A DNA stretch of 10,967 bases from Elusimicrobiota bacterium (GTDB taxonomy: Bacteria > Elusimicrobiota > Elusimicrobia > Elusimicrobiales > UBA9959): contig DMES01000045.1 of NCBI GenBank assembly GCA_003450815.1, positions 40,712 through 51,678 of the forward strand. Reading direction: 5' to 3'. The position numbers and the translations under genes were made by a program. The stretch's first letter is position 1. Every line of letters begins with the position of its first letter. Shown here one piece after another: positions 1 to 6,937 of the stretch. A model generated the notes under the pieces. It searched no databases and was not told the origin of the DNA. It saw nothing but the letters and a program-made list of their open reading frames with translations.

Positions 1-84
1 ACTTTTTCAGTGCCCCCTAAGTACTAGCCTGAATTCTTCAGTTGCAACACCATAAACGTCTGAGCAAGCTGGATTTGTTTGTTC

Positions 85-152
85 CGTCATTCCGGTGTAA
101 ACCGGAATCCAGGGGATACTTAACCTGGACCCCGGCTTTCGCCGGGGCGACG
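85..152. repeat. REP-like inverted repeat element
   Basis: Two 29-base arms, 85-113 and 124-152, are inverted copies matching at 21 of 29 positions, and seven of the eight differences are transitions. Each arm also folds on itself: CCGGT/ACCGG on the left, and CCCCGGC with GCCGGGG around a TTTC loop on the right. The arms start with CGTC and end in TCCAGG. This is the general form of the short palindromic elements (CGTCATTCC...GGAATCCAG type) dispersed through many bacterial genomes. The right arm lies inside the reading frame of nth and encodes its last residues. Copy number in this genome cannot be judged from one window. Confidence 0.75.
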
Positions 153-839
153 TCTGGACACCGGCCCCCGTATCATAGTACGGGGCAAGCTTCGCCGGTG
201 TGACGAAGCAACTGGGTTTTTCAGGTTAGGGCACAGGGCGGCCAGGGGACACTCTGCGCATAGCGGCTTCCGGGCGCCGCAGACCGCGCGGCCATGCAAT
301 ACCAGCGCGTGGGCGAACCAGATCCAGTCCGGCTTCGGAATGCCAGCCATAAGGTCCCGTTCTATTTTTACAGGGTCGGTTTCTTTTGTGAGCCCCAGTC
401 GAAAAGCCAGCCGTCTGACATGGGTGTCCACAACCACGCCTTCAGCTATCCCGTAGGCCGAACCAAGCACCACATTGGCTGTCTTTCGCGCCACGCCGCG
501 CAAAGCAAGCAGTTTTTCCATTTCCGCCGGCACTTTGCCGCCGAAATCATCGGCCACGCCTCTGGAGGCTTCTTTAATTGAGAGCGCTTTTGAATGATAA
601 AAGCCGGTGGAGCGTATAAGCGTTTCCAGGGCTTTAAGCGGGGCGGCCGCCATTTCCGCCGGCCCCGGATATTTTTTAAACAGCGCCGGCGTAACAATAT
701 TCACCCGCTCGTCGGTGCACTGTGCCGAAAGGATGGTGGCTATCAGCAGTTCAAAGGGATTTTTGTGCCCAAGCGAGCACCCGGCCCTTGGATAGGATGT
801 TTTTAGGATTTTAATTATCTCGGTTATGGTTTTGTTCAT
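120..839 (-). CDS. nth: Endonuclease III, DNA glycosylase/AP lyase
   Basis: This enzyme removes oxidised pyrimidines from DNA and cuts the abasic site in base excision repair. From the ATG at 839 it is 239 residues. The helix-hairpin-helix LRGVARKTANVV carries the catalytic Lys that matches Lys120 of the E. coli enzyme. VVDTHVRRL supplies the catalytic Asp. The 4Fe-4S ligands are intact with spacing C-x6-C-x2-C-x5-C (CGARKPLC, then AEC, then PLAALC). The start at 839 is preferred because MNKTITEI aligns with the usual N-terminus; the ATG at 878 would add 13 residues from an inverted repeat. The family is about 211 residues. Here roughly 30 extra C-terminal residues (PGESRGPG at the end) are encoded by repeat DNA at 120-212, so the original stop appears lost. 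The catalytic core is complete, so the protein is probably active. Confidence 0.95.
   Translation of the reverse strand: MNKTITEIIKILKTSYPRAGCSLGHKNPFELLIATILSAQCTDERVNIVTPALFKKYPGPAEMAAAPLKALETLIRSTGFYHSKALSIKEASRGVADDFGGKVPAEMEKLLALRGVARKTANVVLGSAYGIAEGVVVDTHVRRLAFRLGLTKETDPVKIERDLMAGIPKPDWIWFAHALVLHGRAVCGARKPLCAECPLAALCPNLKNPVASSHRRSLPRTMIRGPVSRRRPGESRGPG
158..204. repeat. Nested hairpin inside the nth 3' end
   Basis: Arms 166-172 and 179-185 (CCCCGTA/TACGGGG) enclose a 6-base loop. An outer pair, 158-164 and 195-201 (ACACCGG/CCGGTGT), pairs around them. The 3' part resembles the right arm of the neighbouring REP-like element (GCTTCGCCGGTGTGACG compared with GGCTTTCGCCGGGGCGACG), so it may be a decayed second copy. 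No T-run follows on the minus strand, so it is not a classical terminator. Confidence 0.55.
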
Positions 840-859
840 GCATTTAGTAGGCAAAGATA

Positions 860-933
860 TATAGAGGTGTAGATGCATGGTCTGTAGGCTGTACTGCTAT
901 GCATCTAAATTGCTTTGCGTCTATGCCTCTATA
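860..933. repeat. Imperfect inverted repeat between nth and gapN
   Basis: The left arm 860-876 matches the inverse of 917-933 at 14 of 17 positions. An inner perfect 9-base pair also exists: TAGATGCAT ending at 878 and ATGCATCTA at 899-907. The stop codon of the dehydrogenase (929-931) lies within the right arm. No T-run follows, so a terminator role for the dehydrogenase transcript is possible but not shown. It could equally be a small dispersed element. Confidence 0.5.
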
Positions 934-2551
934 GTATAAAGTCCGTTGACAAAAATTTTGACTTGCGGTTTCTTAGTATGTCGCGGATAAGTTTTTTGTT
1001 GGCGTCGGAGTCTTTGGCCGCCACAAGTGTCCGTATGGAAAAAACGCGCAGGGCGTCGGACACGGACAGCGTGCCCTCAGCCGAATCTTTTCTGCCGGTA
1101 AAGGGGAAAATGTCCGGTCCGCGCTGGCACTGGCTGTTTATATTAACTCGGCAGACCTGGTTTACCAGAGTGTCCAGCATAGCGGCGATTTTATCCATGT
1201 CCCGCCCAAAAACGCTTACCTGCTGCCCGAAGTTGGAATCCACAACATATTTCAGCGGCTCTTTAATATTGTCAAAAGGCGCCACGGGTATGACCGGTCC
1301 GAACTGTTCTTCCCGCCAAAGGCGCATCTTTTTATTTACCGGGTAGATCACGGCCGGGTAGACAAAATTGCCATTCGCCAATCCTCCGCTTTCATTAATA
1401 ACTTTTGCTCCGTGCTTTTTGGCGTCGGTTATTATTTCGGCCAGATAGGGTATTTTTTCGTCCTCAGGCAGGGGGGTAATCTTAACCTCCGGTTCCCAGG
1501 GCATGCCCAGTTTGACGTTCTCTATGGCGGTAACCAGTTTTTTTGTAAATTCTTTTAGCACAGAGCGGTGCACGAACAGTATTTTAAGGGCGGTGCAGCG
1601 CTGCCCGTTGTAAGAAAGCGCGCCGGTCAGGCTTTCGCTTACCGCCAGGTCAATATCGGCATCCGGCAGTATTATGCCGGCATTTTTGGCATCCAGGCCC
1701 AGCACGCAGCGCAGGCGGTGCGGCTTCGGGTGCTGCTGCTTCAAGATGTCGGCGACTTTACTTGAGCCGATAAAGGCCAGCACATCAACTTTTCCGGTTT
1801 TCATTACGGGGCCGATTATTTCCCTTCCCGCGCCGTAAAGCGTGTTAACCACGCCTTTGGGGAAAGAGTCGCGGAAAGCTTCGAGCAAAGGCCGGTGCAG
1901 CAGCACGCCGTATTTAGGCGGCTTAAAAACTACGGTGTTGCCCATCAGTATCGCGGGGATGAGGGTGGTGAAGGTTTCGTTAAGCGGATAGTTATACGGG
2001 CCCATGCAGAGTACCACGCCGAGCGGCGCGCGCTTTATCTGCGCTATCACTCCCTGCGTAATGGACAGGCGCGAGGAGGTGCGGTCCAGGTCTTTCAGCG
2101 CATTTACAGTGTCAACAATATATTCCACAGTGCGGTCAAATTCCTTCCGGGAGTCTTCAAGCGATTTGCCGATCTCCCACATGAGCAGGTTCACTATTTC
2201 GGCGCGTTTTTCCTTCATGCGGTAGACAAATTCTTCTACATGCGCCGCTCGCGCTTCCACGGAAAGCGTGGGCCAGCGCCCCTTGCCTTCGTCGTAGGCC
2301 TTCACGGCCGCGTCAAGCGCTTCAAGGGCCTCTTTTTCCGTCATCAGCGGGTATGAGCCAAGGCGCTTGCGCTCCAGGCCATTTTTGCCGCGAAGACTTA
2401 CTGGTGATAATACTTCATGCACCGGCCCCAGCCAGGCCCTGATTTTACCGTCAAGCAGGTAATCTTTCTGCTCAAGTGGGAGAATTCTTGCTTCTCCCGG
2501 AATCTCACTCTCAGCGGGAAAAATGCCGTTTATTTTTTGGGATATTGTCAT
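929..2551 (-). CDS. gapN: GAPN-type NADP-dependent glyceraldehyde-3-phosphate dehydrogenase
   Basis: This is a 540-residue member of the aldehyde dehydrogenase superfamily. It most resembles the non-phosphorylating GAPDH, which oxidises glyceraldehyde-3-phosphate directly to 3-phosphoglycerate and yields NADPH without ATP. PYNYPLN (185-191) and VFKPPK (208-213) mark the cofactor region. NGQRCTALK holds the catalytic Cys319. EEQFGP (414-419) and the C-terminal block from NSQCQRGPD to FPFTGRKDSAEG (about 472-493) are typical of the plant-like GAPN group. The usual LELGGK motif with the general-base Glu reads LGLDAK (284-289), so that Glu position is Gly, with Asp two residues later. It lies between nth and the C39/NlpC gene on the same strand, flanked by inverted repeats and without an obvious Shine-Dalgarno at the ATG. 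The ALDH fold is certain; GAPN specificity is likely but inferred from motifs. Confidence 0.85.
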   Translation of the reverse strand: MTISQKINGIFPAESEIPGEARILPLEQKDYLLDGKIRAWLGPVHEVLSPVSLRGKNGLERKRLGSYPLMTEKEALEALDAAVKAYDEGKGRWPTLSVEARAAHVEEFVYRMKEKRAEIVNLLMWEIGKSLEDSRKEFDRTVEYIVDTVNALKDLDRTSSRLSITQGVIAQIKRAPLGVVLCMGPYNYPLNETFTTLIPAILMGNTVVFKPPKYGVLLHRPLLEAFRDSFPKGVVNTLYGAGREIIGPVMKTGKVDVLAFIGSSKVADILKQQHPKPHRLRCVLGLDAKNAGIILPDADIDLAVSESLTGALSYNGQRCTALKILFVHRSVLKEFTKKLVTAIENVKLGMPWEPEVKITPLPEDEKIPYLAEIITDAKKHGAKVINESGGLANGNFVYPAVIYPVNKKMRLWREEQFGPVIPVAPFDNIKEPLKYVVDSNFGQQVSVFGRDMDKIAAMLDTLVNQVCRVNINSQCQRGPDIFPFTGRKDSAEGTLSVSDALRVFSIRTLVAAKDSDANKKLIRDILRNRKSKFLSTDFIL

Positions 2552-2572
2552 AAATCATCGCTGCCTGGAAGA

Positions 2573-2646
2573 CAGAATTCAGTAGTCAGAATCCAGAATA
2601 GATGAGGCGAAAAAGTCTCCTACAGACTTCTGACTTCTGAATTCTG
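2573..2646. repeat. Heptamer-based inverted repeat
   Basis: The arm 2573-2594 and the inverse of 2625-2646 match at 19 of 22 bases. Each arm consists of degenerate 7-base units: CTGACTT, CTGAATT, CTGGCTC, CTGACTT in tandem on the right (running on to about 2659), and the same style inverted on the left (about 2571-2601). The 30-base loop includes a run of A. It fills most of the gap between the dehydrogenase start and the stop of the upstream minus-strand gene. Such degenerate heptamer arrays occur as dispersed non-coding repeats in several bacterial groups. Confidence 0.65.
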
Positions 2647-2678
2647 GCTCCTGACTTCTAGCGTTCAACTTCTGAAAA

Positions 2679-4634
2679 CTACTTCAACACCGTTTTAAAA
2701 AATATCTTTTTGCCGTTTACCAGCGCTCCGTTTTTGATTTTTGCGAAATCTAGGCCGAATTTTTCCAGAAACGAGACTTCCCGTACGGAACCGGTATCCT
2801 GTGTGGCCTCTATAAGACGGCCGTTCCCGGCGTAGAGCATCACATGGGTTATGTTTTTCGGCTTGTCCTTTTCGGAGGAGAAAACCAGGTCGGCTGTTTT
2901 CAGGTTCTCGCGCGAAACGGATCTGCCGTAGTTGAACTGGTCGGCGGCGTTTCGCGGGAGCGTCACGCCGCTGGCGCGGTAGGTAAGGTTTATAAGGCCG
3001 GAGCAGTCTATGCCCCAGGCCGAGCGGCCGCCCCAGTAATAAGCGTCTTTAAGAAAAAGTCCGGCGGCTGCAAGTATGTTCTTGCGCAACTCGGGCGCCG
3101 CGGCTTTTGAAGGCAGCCGGTTTATGTCTTTTGCGTTTATTTCGGTTGTCAGGGAGTCGGCTGTTATTATTTTCAATTTACCGGATTTTTCGCTGATGAT
3201 CCCGACTTTGGTTCCTAGAGAGAGCGTTTTATTTTCGCCGTCAAAAGCTGCGGCTGACTTTTTAACTTTAATCACAGCGTCCGGTTTAAACGGGGGGAAA
3301 AAGGCCAGGTCTTCAAGTTTTACCCAGCCTGAGTAGGGCTTGAAATCCCTGCCTCCGACCGACGTGGTTTTCTGGTCGCCGGCCTCTATTCTGGCCCATT
3401 GGCCCTGCATGTCAAGGATAGACGCGGGCTCTCCCAGTAAAAGCTGTGTTTCAATTAATTTCTTGCGCTCTTCGCTGTTTGCCGGGGGCATGGAGAACAT
3501 TTCAGTGTAAGGCGTTTTAACAACCAAAAAGGCGTTAAGGTTCCCGGCCACGGCGTAAGAGGTGCCGTATTTGTTTTTAAGCCAGGCGCGGGCGAATTCT
3601 TTTCGGTTATAAACCCGCTCAACGGTTTTTTCTTCGGGGGCGGCGGGGTCGTTTGTCAGCACATCGCCTTTGGCGTCAAAGCCCTTTATAACCAGCAGGT
3701 GTCCTTTTGTTTTTTTCAGCGGCGAATTTTTAACTTCATCAGGGCCGAAAGTGACGCTTGCTATAAGCGTAAGTCCGCGTGAGAGATAGGCTTCGGCTTC
3801 GGCCATGGAGTTAAGCCTGGTCAGAAAGGCGTAAAGCCCTCTGGAGCCGGCGTAGGAGGTGTTAAAGGTCCAGTTGCCGTAGATGGTTTCCTGGTTGTCA
3901 AGCACCGCGGCGGCGGTTTCAAGCGGTGGTTCTTTTTTTCCGTAATAATTAAGGACCATGGAAAGGGATACCGGGCTGCAGATGTCGCCCGAGTAGTTTA
4001 CCTGCTGGAGCATTTGCGAATAACAGGGGATGATAAGCTTAAGCGGTTTGGTGTCACTGTCTCTTTTTACGGCGGCAGCCTCGTCAAACGGCAGGGTGGT
4101 GTCGCTGTAGGAGGCGGCAACCAGCCTTAAAGCGGCGCCGTTTTCCTTTGAGAGCAGCGTGAAGCGGTAGCGCAGGGCGGAAGCTTTTTTTTTGAGTTTT
4201 AAAATGTCAACATCCATTTCGCCGAATTTGTTGCCCTGGCCTTTCGCGCTGGCGGAGCCGCCGGAGCGAAACAGCCCGAAATCAAACCAGGGGCTCCAGC
4301 CGTCCGCTGTTTTCACTTTGGCTTCAAGGCGCGAGGCGCCGTTAACGCCCAGATCGGCATTGGCGCTCAGCAGCAGTTCATTAAAGGGGAAGGCTGCCTT
4401 TATTTCCCGCGACACCAAAGAGGCTTCAGGGGTTTGCGAGCTTTTTTTTACCAGCTTGAAGACGCCGTCTTTTAATTCCGGCTCCGCGAAACCGTCAAGC
4501 CCGGCGCCGGAAAAGTCCGCAGGCAGAAGATGGACCAAAGTGAAAGAGCGAAAAGCTGAAACGGGCGGGTTCTGGGCTTTTATTTGCGCTGTCATAAGGA
4601 TAAGGATTACTACCGAAAATATTTTTCTAGACAC
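2679..4634 (-). CDS. Exported C39-like / SH3 / NlpC-P60 dual peptidase
   Basis: This is a 651-residue exported protein that probably acts on peptidoglycan in the periplasm or at the surface. A signal peptide (about 1-20, ending QIKAQ) leads into a beta-rich region with WSPWFDFG (113-120), like the N-terminal part of actinobacterial C39-like proteins. A C39-like peptidase follows at about 198-370, with Cys219 (GDICSP), His312 (GHLLVIKGF) and Asp329 (NDP). Two SH3-like segments at about 378-445 and 453-507 precede a C-terminal NlpC/P60 domain (about 517-640) with Cys544 (DCSG) and His597 (HVML). The third NlpC residue, usually His, Asn or Gln, falls on Glu609 (IEAT). The start is GTG, supported by GGAAAG five bases upstream. 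SH3 plus NlpC/P60 is the layout of YkfC-like gamma-D-Glu-diamino-acid endopeptidases; adding a C39-like domain is unusual. The substrate is inferred. Confidence 0.85.
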   Translation of the reverse strand: MSRKIFSVVILILMTAQIKAQNPPVSAFRSFTLVHLLPADFSGAGLDGFAEPELKDGVFKLVKKSSQTPEASLVSREIKAAFPFNELLLSANADLGVNGASRLEAKVKTADGWSPWFDFGLFRSGGSASAKGQGNKFGEMDVDILKLKKKASALRYRFTLLSKENGAALRLVAASYSDTTLPFDEAAAVKRDSDTKPLKLIIPCYSQMLQQVNYSGDICSPVSLSMVLNYYGKKEPPLETAAAVLDNQETIYGNWTFNTSYAGSRGLYAFLTRLNSMAEAEAYLSRGLTLIASVTFGPDEVKNSPLKKTKGHLLVIKGFDAKGDVLTNDPAAPEEKTVERVYNRKEFARAWLKNKYGTSYAVAGNLNAFLVVKTPYTEMFSMPPANSEERKKLIETQLLLGEPASILDMQGQWARIEAGDQKTTSVGGRDFKPYSGWVKLEDLAFFPPFKPDAVIKVKKSAAAFDGENKTLSLGTKVGIISEKSGKLKIITADSLTTEINAKDINRLPSKAAAPELRKNILAAAGLFLKDAYYWGGRSAWGIDCSGLINLTYRASGVTLPRNAADQFNYGRSVSRENLKTADLVFSSEKDKPKNITHVMLYAGNGRLIEATQDTGSVREVSFLEKFGLDFAKIKNGALVNGKKIFFKTVLK

Positions 4635-4671
4635 ATGATCTTTCCGGAATACAGGTGCGAGTCATAGTTTG

Positions 4672-4700
4672 TATAATCTATATTATCAAATAAGCGGCAA
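4672..4700. promoter_or_regulatory. AT-rich candidate promoter between divergent genes
   Basis: The 172-base gap between the divergent peptidase and subtilase genes has an AT-rich core. On the plus strand TATAAT occurs at 4672-4677, but no convincing -35 precedes it. On the minus strand TTGCCG (4700-4695) stands 16-17 bases from GATTAT or ATTATA. These are weak matches, and the assignment rests mostly on position. Confidence 0.3.
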
Positions 4701-4779
4701 TTTCAGAAATCCAAGAAATATAGTCCGGTCTGGGTGTTTTAGGGGAATGACTTATATAGTTGCCTGTCTTAGTCAGGAT

Positions 4780-4798
4780 TTCCGCTGAAGAGGCGGAA
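4780..4798 (+). promoter_or_regulatory. Hairpin overlapping the subtilase ribosome binding site
   Basis: TTCCGC (4780-4785) pairs with GCGGAA (4793-4798) around a 7-base loop. The right arm and loop include GAGGCGGA, the best Shine-Dalgarno candidate for the ATG at 4807 (about 9 bases away). The closer AAAGG (4800-4804) is only 2 bases from that ATG and would better suit the ATG at 4816. Folding could therefore limit initiation. This is inferred from pairing alone. Confidence 0.35.
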
Positions 4799-4806
4799 TA
4801 AAGGTT

Positions 4807-6060
4807 ATGTCTGATATGCTTCGCAAAATCATGGGATTGCCGGTTTTACTGCTTTTATCTTCCGTTCCAGCCTGGTGCGGCATGGTTGATAAAATAGTGG
4901 TTTTTAAAGAACCTGTGGCATTCGGCCGCATTCATTCCAGCATAACGCGGGGTGGCGGGGAAATAACGAAAGAACTGGATATTATAAACGCGGTGGTGGC
5001 GCGCTTCCCTTCGGAGGAAAGCGCCGCGCTGGCTTTGAGCCGGATGCCCGGTGTGGAACTGGTGGAGAATGACGATTACCTATACCGGCTTTTCGCGGAT
5101 GATGAAATGCCGGGTCTTCCATCCCTTGAAAATTTCATTATTAAAGCGGACGAAGTTGTGGTTAAGTTTTCTACCTCGCGGCCTGTAAAGCAGCCCGTGA
5201 GTACCCAGAAGCTCCCGTGGGACATAAGAAGGATGGGCGCCAGGGCGGCCTGGCAACAGGTTACGGGCCGCGGTGTGAAGGTCTGCGTGTTGGACACCGG
5301 CATAGACACAGATCACCCGGACCTTCTGCCTAATTACGCCGCCGGCTCTAATTTTGTAAATCCCGGCACTCCGCCTGAGGACGACAAGGGGCACGGCACC
5401 CATGTTTCCGGCACTATCGCCGCCGCAGATAACAGATTTGGCTTAATAGGCATGGCTCCGGACGCCAGCCTTTACGAGGCTAAAGTGTTGGACAGCAGCG
5501 GTTCCGGCAAAACCTCATGGCTTATAGACGGGCTGGCCTGGTGTAAAATGAACGGCGCTAGTGTGGCTAACATGAGTCTTGGCAACACCCAGGTATCGGA
5601 GGCGCTGCATAAAGCGATACAAGCCGTTTATGACGGCGGTATGACGCTTGTCGCCTCTTCAGGCAACGATCCGAAGGCTCCTGTTCATTATCCGGCTGCT
5701 TATCCTGAAGTTATAGCTGTTTCTGCCAGTGCGCCTGGAATTTCAGATTCTTCGGGAACAATAATTACCCCGGAAAGTCTCGCCGCTTTTTCTTCCATCG
5801 GTCCGGAAGTCGATATGATTGCGCCGGGCCAGAGGATATACTCAACCGCGAGGGGCGGCGCATATATTATGATGAGCGGTACCTCCATGGCGGCGCCGCA
5901 TGTCGCTGGAGCCGCCGCCCTTGCCGTGAGCCTCGGCTATGTGACCCCGGTTGAGATAAGGAGAGCCCTTGAACTGGCTGCGGTAAAACTGCCCGGTCTT
6001 ACCGAAGAACAGCAGGGTTTTGGCATGATAAACGCCGGCAATATCCCCATAAAACGATAG
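4807..6060 (+). CDS. Secreted subtilisin-family (S8) serine protease
   Basis: This is a 417-residue secreted endopeptidase. A signal peptide (about 1-25) is followed by an I9-like inhibitor propeptide (about 28-95) that would fold the enzyme and then be cut off, then a linker and the S8 catalytic domain (about 137-412). The triad is complete: Asp163 in VLDTGID, His196 in GHGTHVSG, Ser360 in SGTSMAAPH. Asn287 in SSGN is the oxyanion residue. The start is either 4807 or the in-frame ATG at 4816; both leave a usable signal peptide. The Cys in PAWCG does not fit a lipobox, so it is probably not a lipoprotein. It is divergent from the C39/NlpC gene and the next gene has its own ribosome binding site. 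A role in protein turnover or processing outside the cytoplasm is inferred; the substrate is unknown. Confidence 0.93.
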   Translation: MSDMLRKIMGLPVLLLLSSVPAWCGMVDKIVVFKEPVAFGRIHSSITRGGGEITKELDIINAVVARFPSEESAALALSRMPGVELVENDDYLYRLFADDEMPGLPSLENFIIKADEVVVKFSTSRPVKQPVSTQKLPWDIRRMGARAAWQQVTGRGVKVCVLDTGIDTDHPDLLPNYAAGSNFVNPGTPPEDDKGHGTHVSGTIAAADNRFGLIGMAPDASLYEAKVLDSSGSGKTSWLIDGLAWCKMNGASVANMSLGNTQVSEALHKAIQAVYDGGMTLVASSGNDPKAPVHYPAAYPEVIAVSASAPGISDSSGTIITPESLAAFSSIGPEVDMIAPGQRIYSTARGGAYIMMSGTSMAAPHVAGAAALAVSLGYVTPVEIRRALELAAVKLPGLTEEQQGFGMINAGNIPIKR

Positions 6061-6184
6061 CGATTCATTTCAAAATAAAACTTACGGTTGAATATGATGT
6101 GGGCCTTTATGCTTACTGCCCGATAGGTCTAAAAACTTCAGCATGCTGGGTATTGCGCCTCATTTGGGGTGTCCCTACAAAAAA

Positions 6185-6196
6185 TACAATATTGTA
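6185..6196. promoter_or_regulatory. Perfect 12-base palindrome, candidate operator
   Basis: TACAATATTGTA is a perfect palindrome located 29 bases before the ATG at 6225. Its left half, TACAAT, is one base from a consensus -10 box, so a regulator bound here would cover the promoter. No good -35 is seen (TTTGGG at 6163-6168 would give a 16-base spacer). The operator function is inferred from symmetry and position. Confidence 0.35.
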
Positions 6197-6224
6197 AAGA
6201 TTTACATACTCAGGAGGTCTTAAA

Positions 6225-6791
6225 ATGAACAAAAAGTCTCTTATGGCGTTACTGGCGGTCTCTATGCTTTCAGCCGGAGTTTGCAGGGCGGGTTTTATGG
6301 AAGATGTGGCCGCTGCCACGGGCGGGGATTTCAGCGCTTCCCTGGGTGCGCGTTCGGCGCAGTTTGCGGCAGCCGGCAGTGACTTTAAAGTTTCGGCGCC
6401 GTTAGCGGTTGTTGGAACCGTTACCAGAGCTTCTGAGCTTTATTGCGGCGGTGGTAAGCTGCAACTCACTGTCAAAGATGCCCGCCGTTTCAACGCGGTT
6501 GTGAACGACGCCGCTATAACTTCGGCACTGCGCGCCGCGGCCGCCAAGTTCTACGAGGGCGAGCAGCGCCTGGTTAATGTCACATTCACCGGCCCTTCTT
6601 CCTTTATAGTGGCTGACCTGCAGAAGAATTCCGATGGCTCCGGCTATGCCGCCGGTCAGTTCGCGCCGCAGATCTACCTGTTGGGCGGCGGCCGCGCCAG
6701 GCTGCTTCTGACCTACTTCCGCATGAACAACAGCTATTCCTACGATTACAAAGAAGTTGCCTCCTTTGAGTTTAGCGGCTGCAATAAATAA
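6225..6791 (+). CDS. Secreted protein of unknown function
   Basis: I do not recognise this 188-residue protein. It starts with a clear signal peptide (MNKKSLMALLAVSM, cleavage likely after CRA at about residue 22), preceded by an ideal AGGAGG 7 bases before the ATG. The mature part begins with an Ala/Gly-rich stretch. It then has alternating hydrophobic segments (KLQLTVKDA, LVNVTFTG, ARLLLTYFRM) suggesting beta structure. Cys74 and Cys186 are the only cysteines outside the signal and could form a disulfide that ties the C-terminus back. No catalytic motif is visible. It has its own ribosome binding site upstream and a terminator right after, so it is probably expressed as a single gene. The export prediction is strong; the function is open. 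Confidence 0.8.
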   Translation: MNKKSLMALLAVSMLSAGVCRAGFMEDVAAATGGDFSASLGARSAQFAAAGSDFKVSAPLAVVGTVTRASELYCGGGKLQLTVKDARRFNAVVNDAAITSALRAAAAKFYEGEQRLVNVTFTGPSSFIVADLQKNSDGSGYAAGQFAPQIYLLGGGRARLLLTYFRMNNSYSYDYKEVASFEFSGCNK

Positions 6792-6814
6792 GAGTGTGCT
6801 ATCCAGCGGAGCCG

Positions 6815-6848
6815 GGGCCGGGTTTTAAAAGCCCGGCCCTCTCTTTTG
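6815..6848 (+). terminator. Rho-independent terminator after the secreted protein
   Basis: GGGCCGGG (6815-6822) pairs perfectly with CCCGGCCC (6832-6839) around a 9-base loop of T and A residues. The T-rich stretch TCTCTTTTG follows. It begins 24 bases after the stop codon at 6791. It ends that transcript and separates it from the PAP2-amidase pair. Confidence 0.85.
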
Positions 6849-6937
6849 ACTGCCGCTGTTTACGGTATTCAGCCGGCTACGCGATTGAACGGAGTGCTTG
6901 GAAAATGGGAGAATAACCCTTATAGGATATAATAGAA

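Noticed and set aside
840..878. Longer nth start at the ATG at 878
   Set aside because: The extra 13 residues come from the inverted repeat and do not resemble the family; MNKTITEI at 839 fits the normal N-terminus.
1895..2356. 153-residue plus-strand open frame opposite the dehydrogenase
   Set aside because: Antisense shadow of a clear aldehyde dehydrogenase; its composition is Arg/His-rich as expected of a shadow frame.
2571..2659. CRISPR-like array
   Set aside because: Units are 7 bases, contiguous and degenerate, with no spacers.
6139..6148. 10-base palindrome CAGCATGCTG
   Set aside because: Short palindromes of this kind are common by chance, and it is not placed at a promoter.
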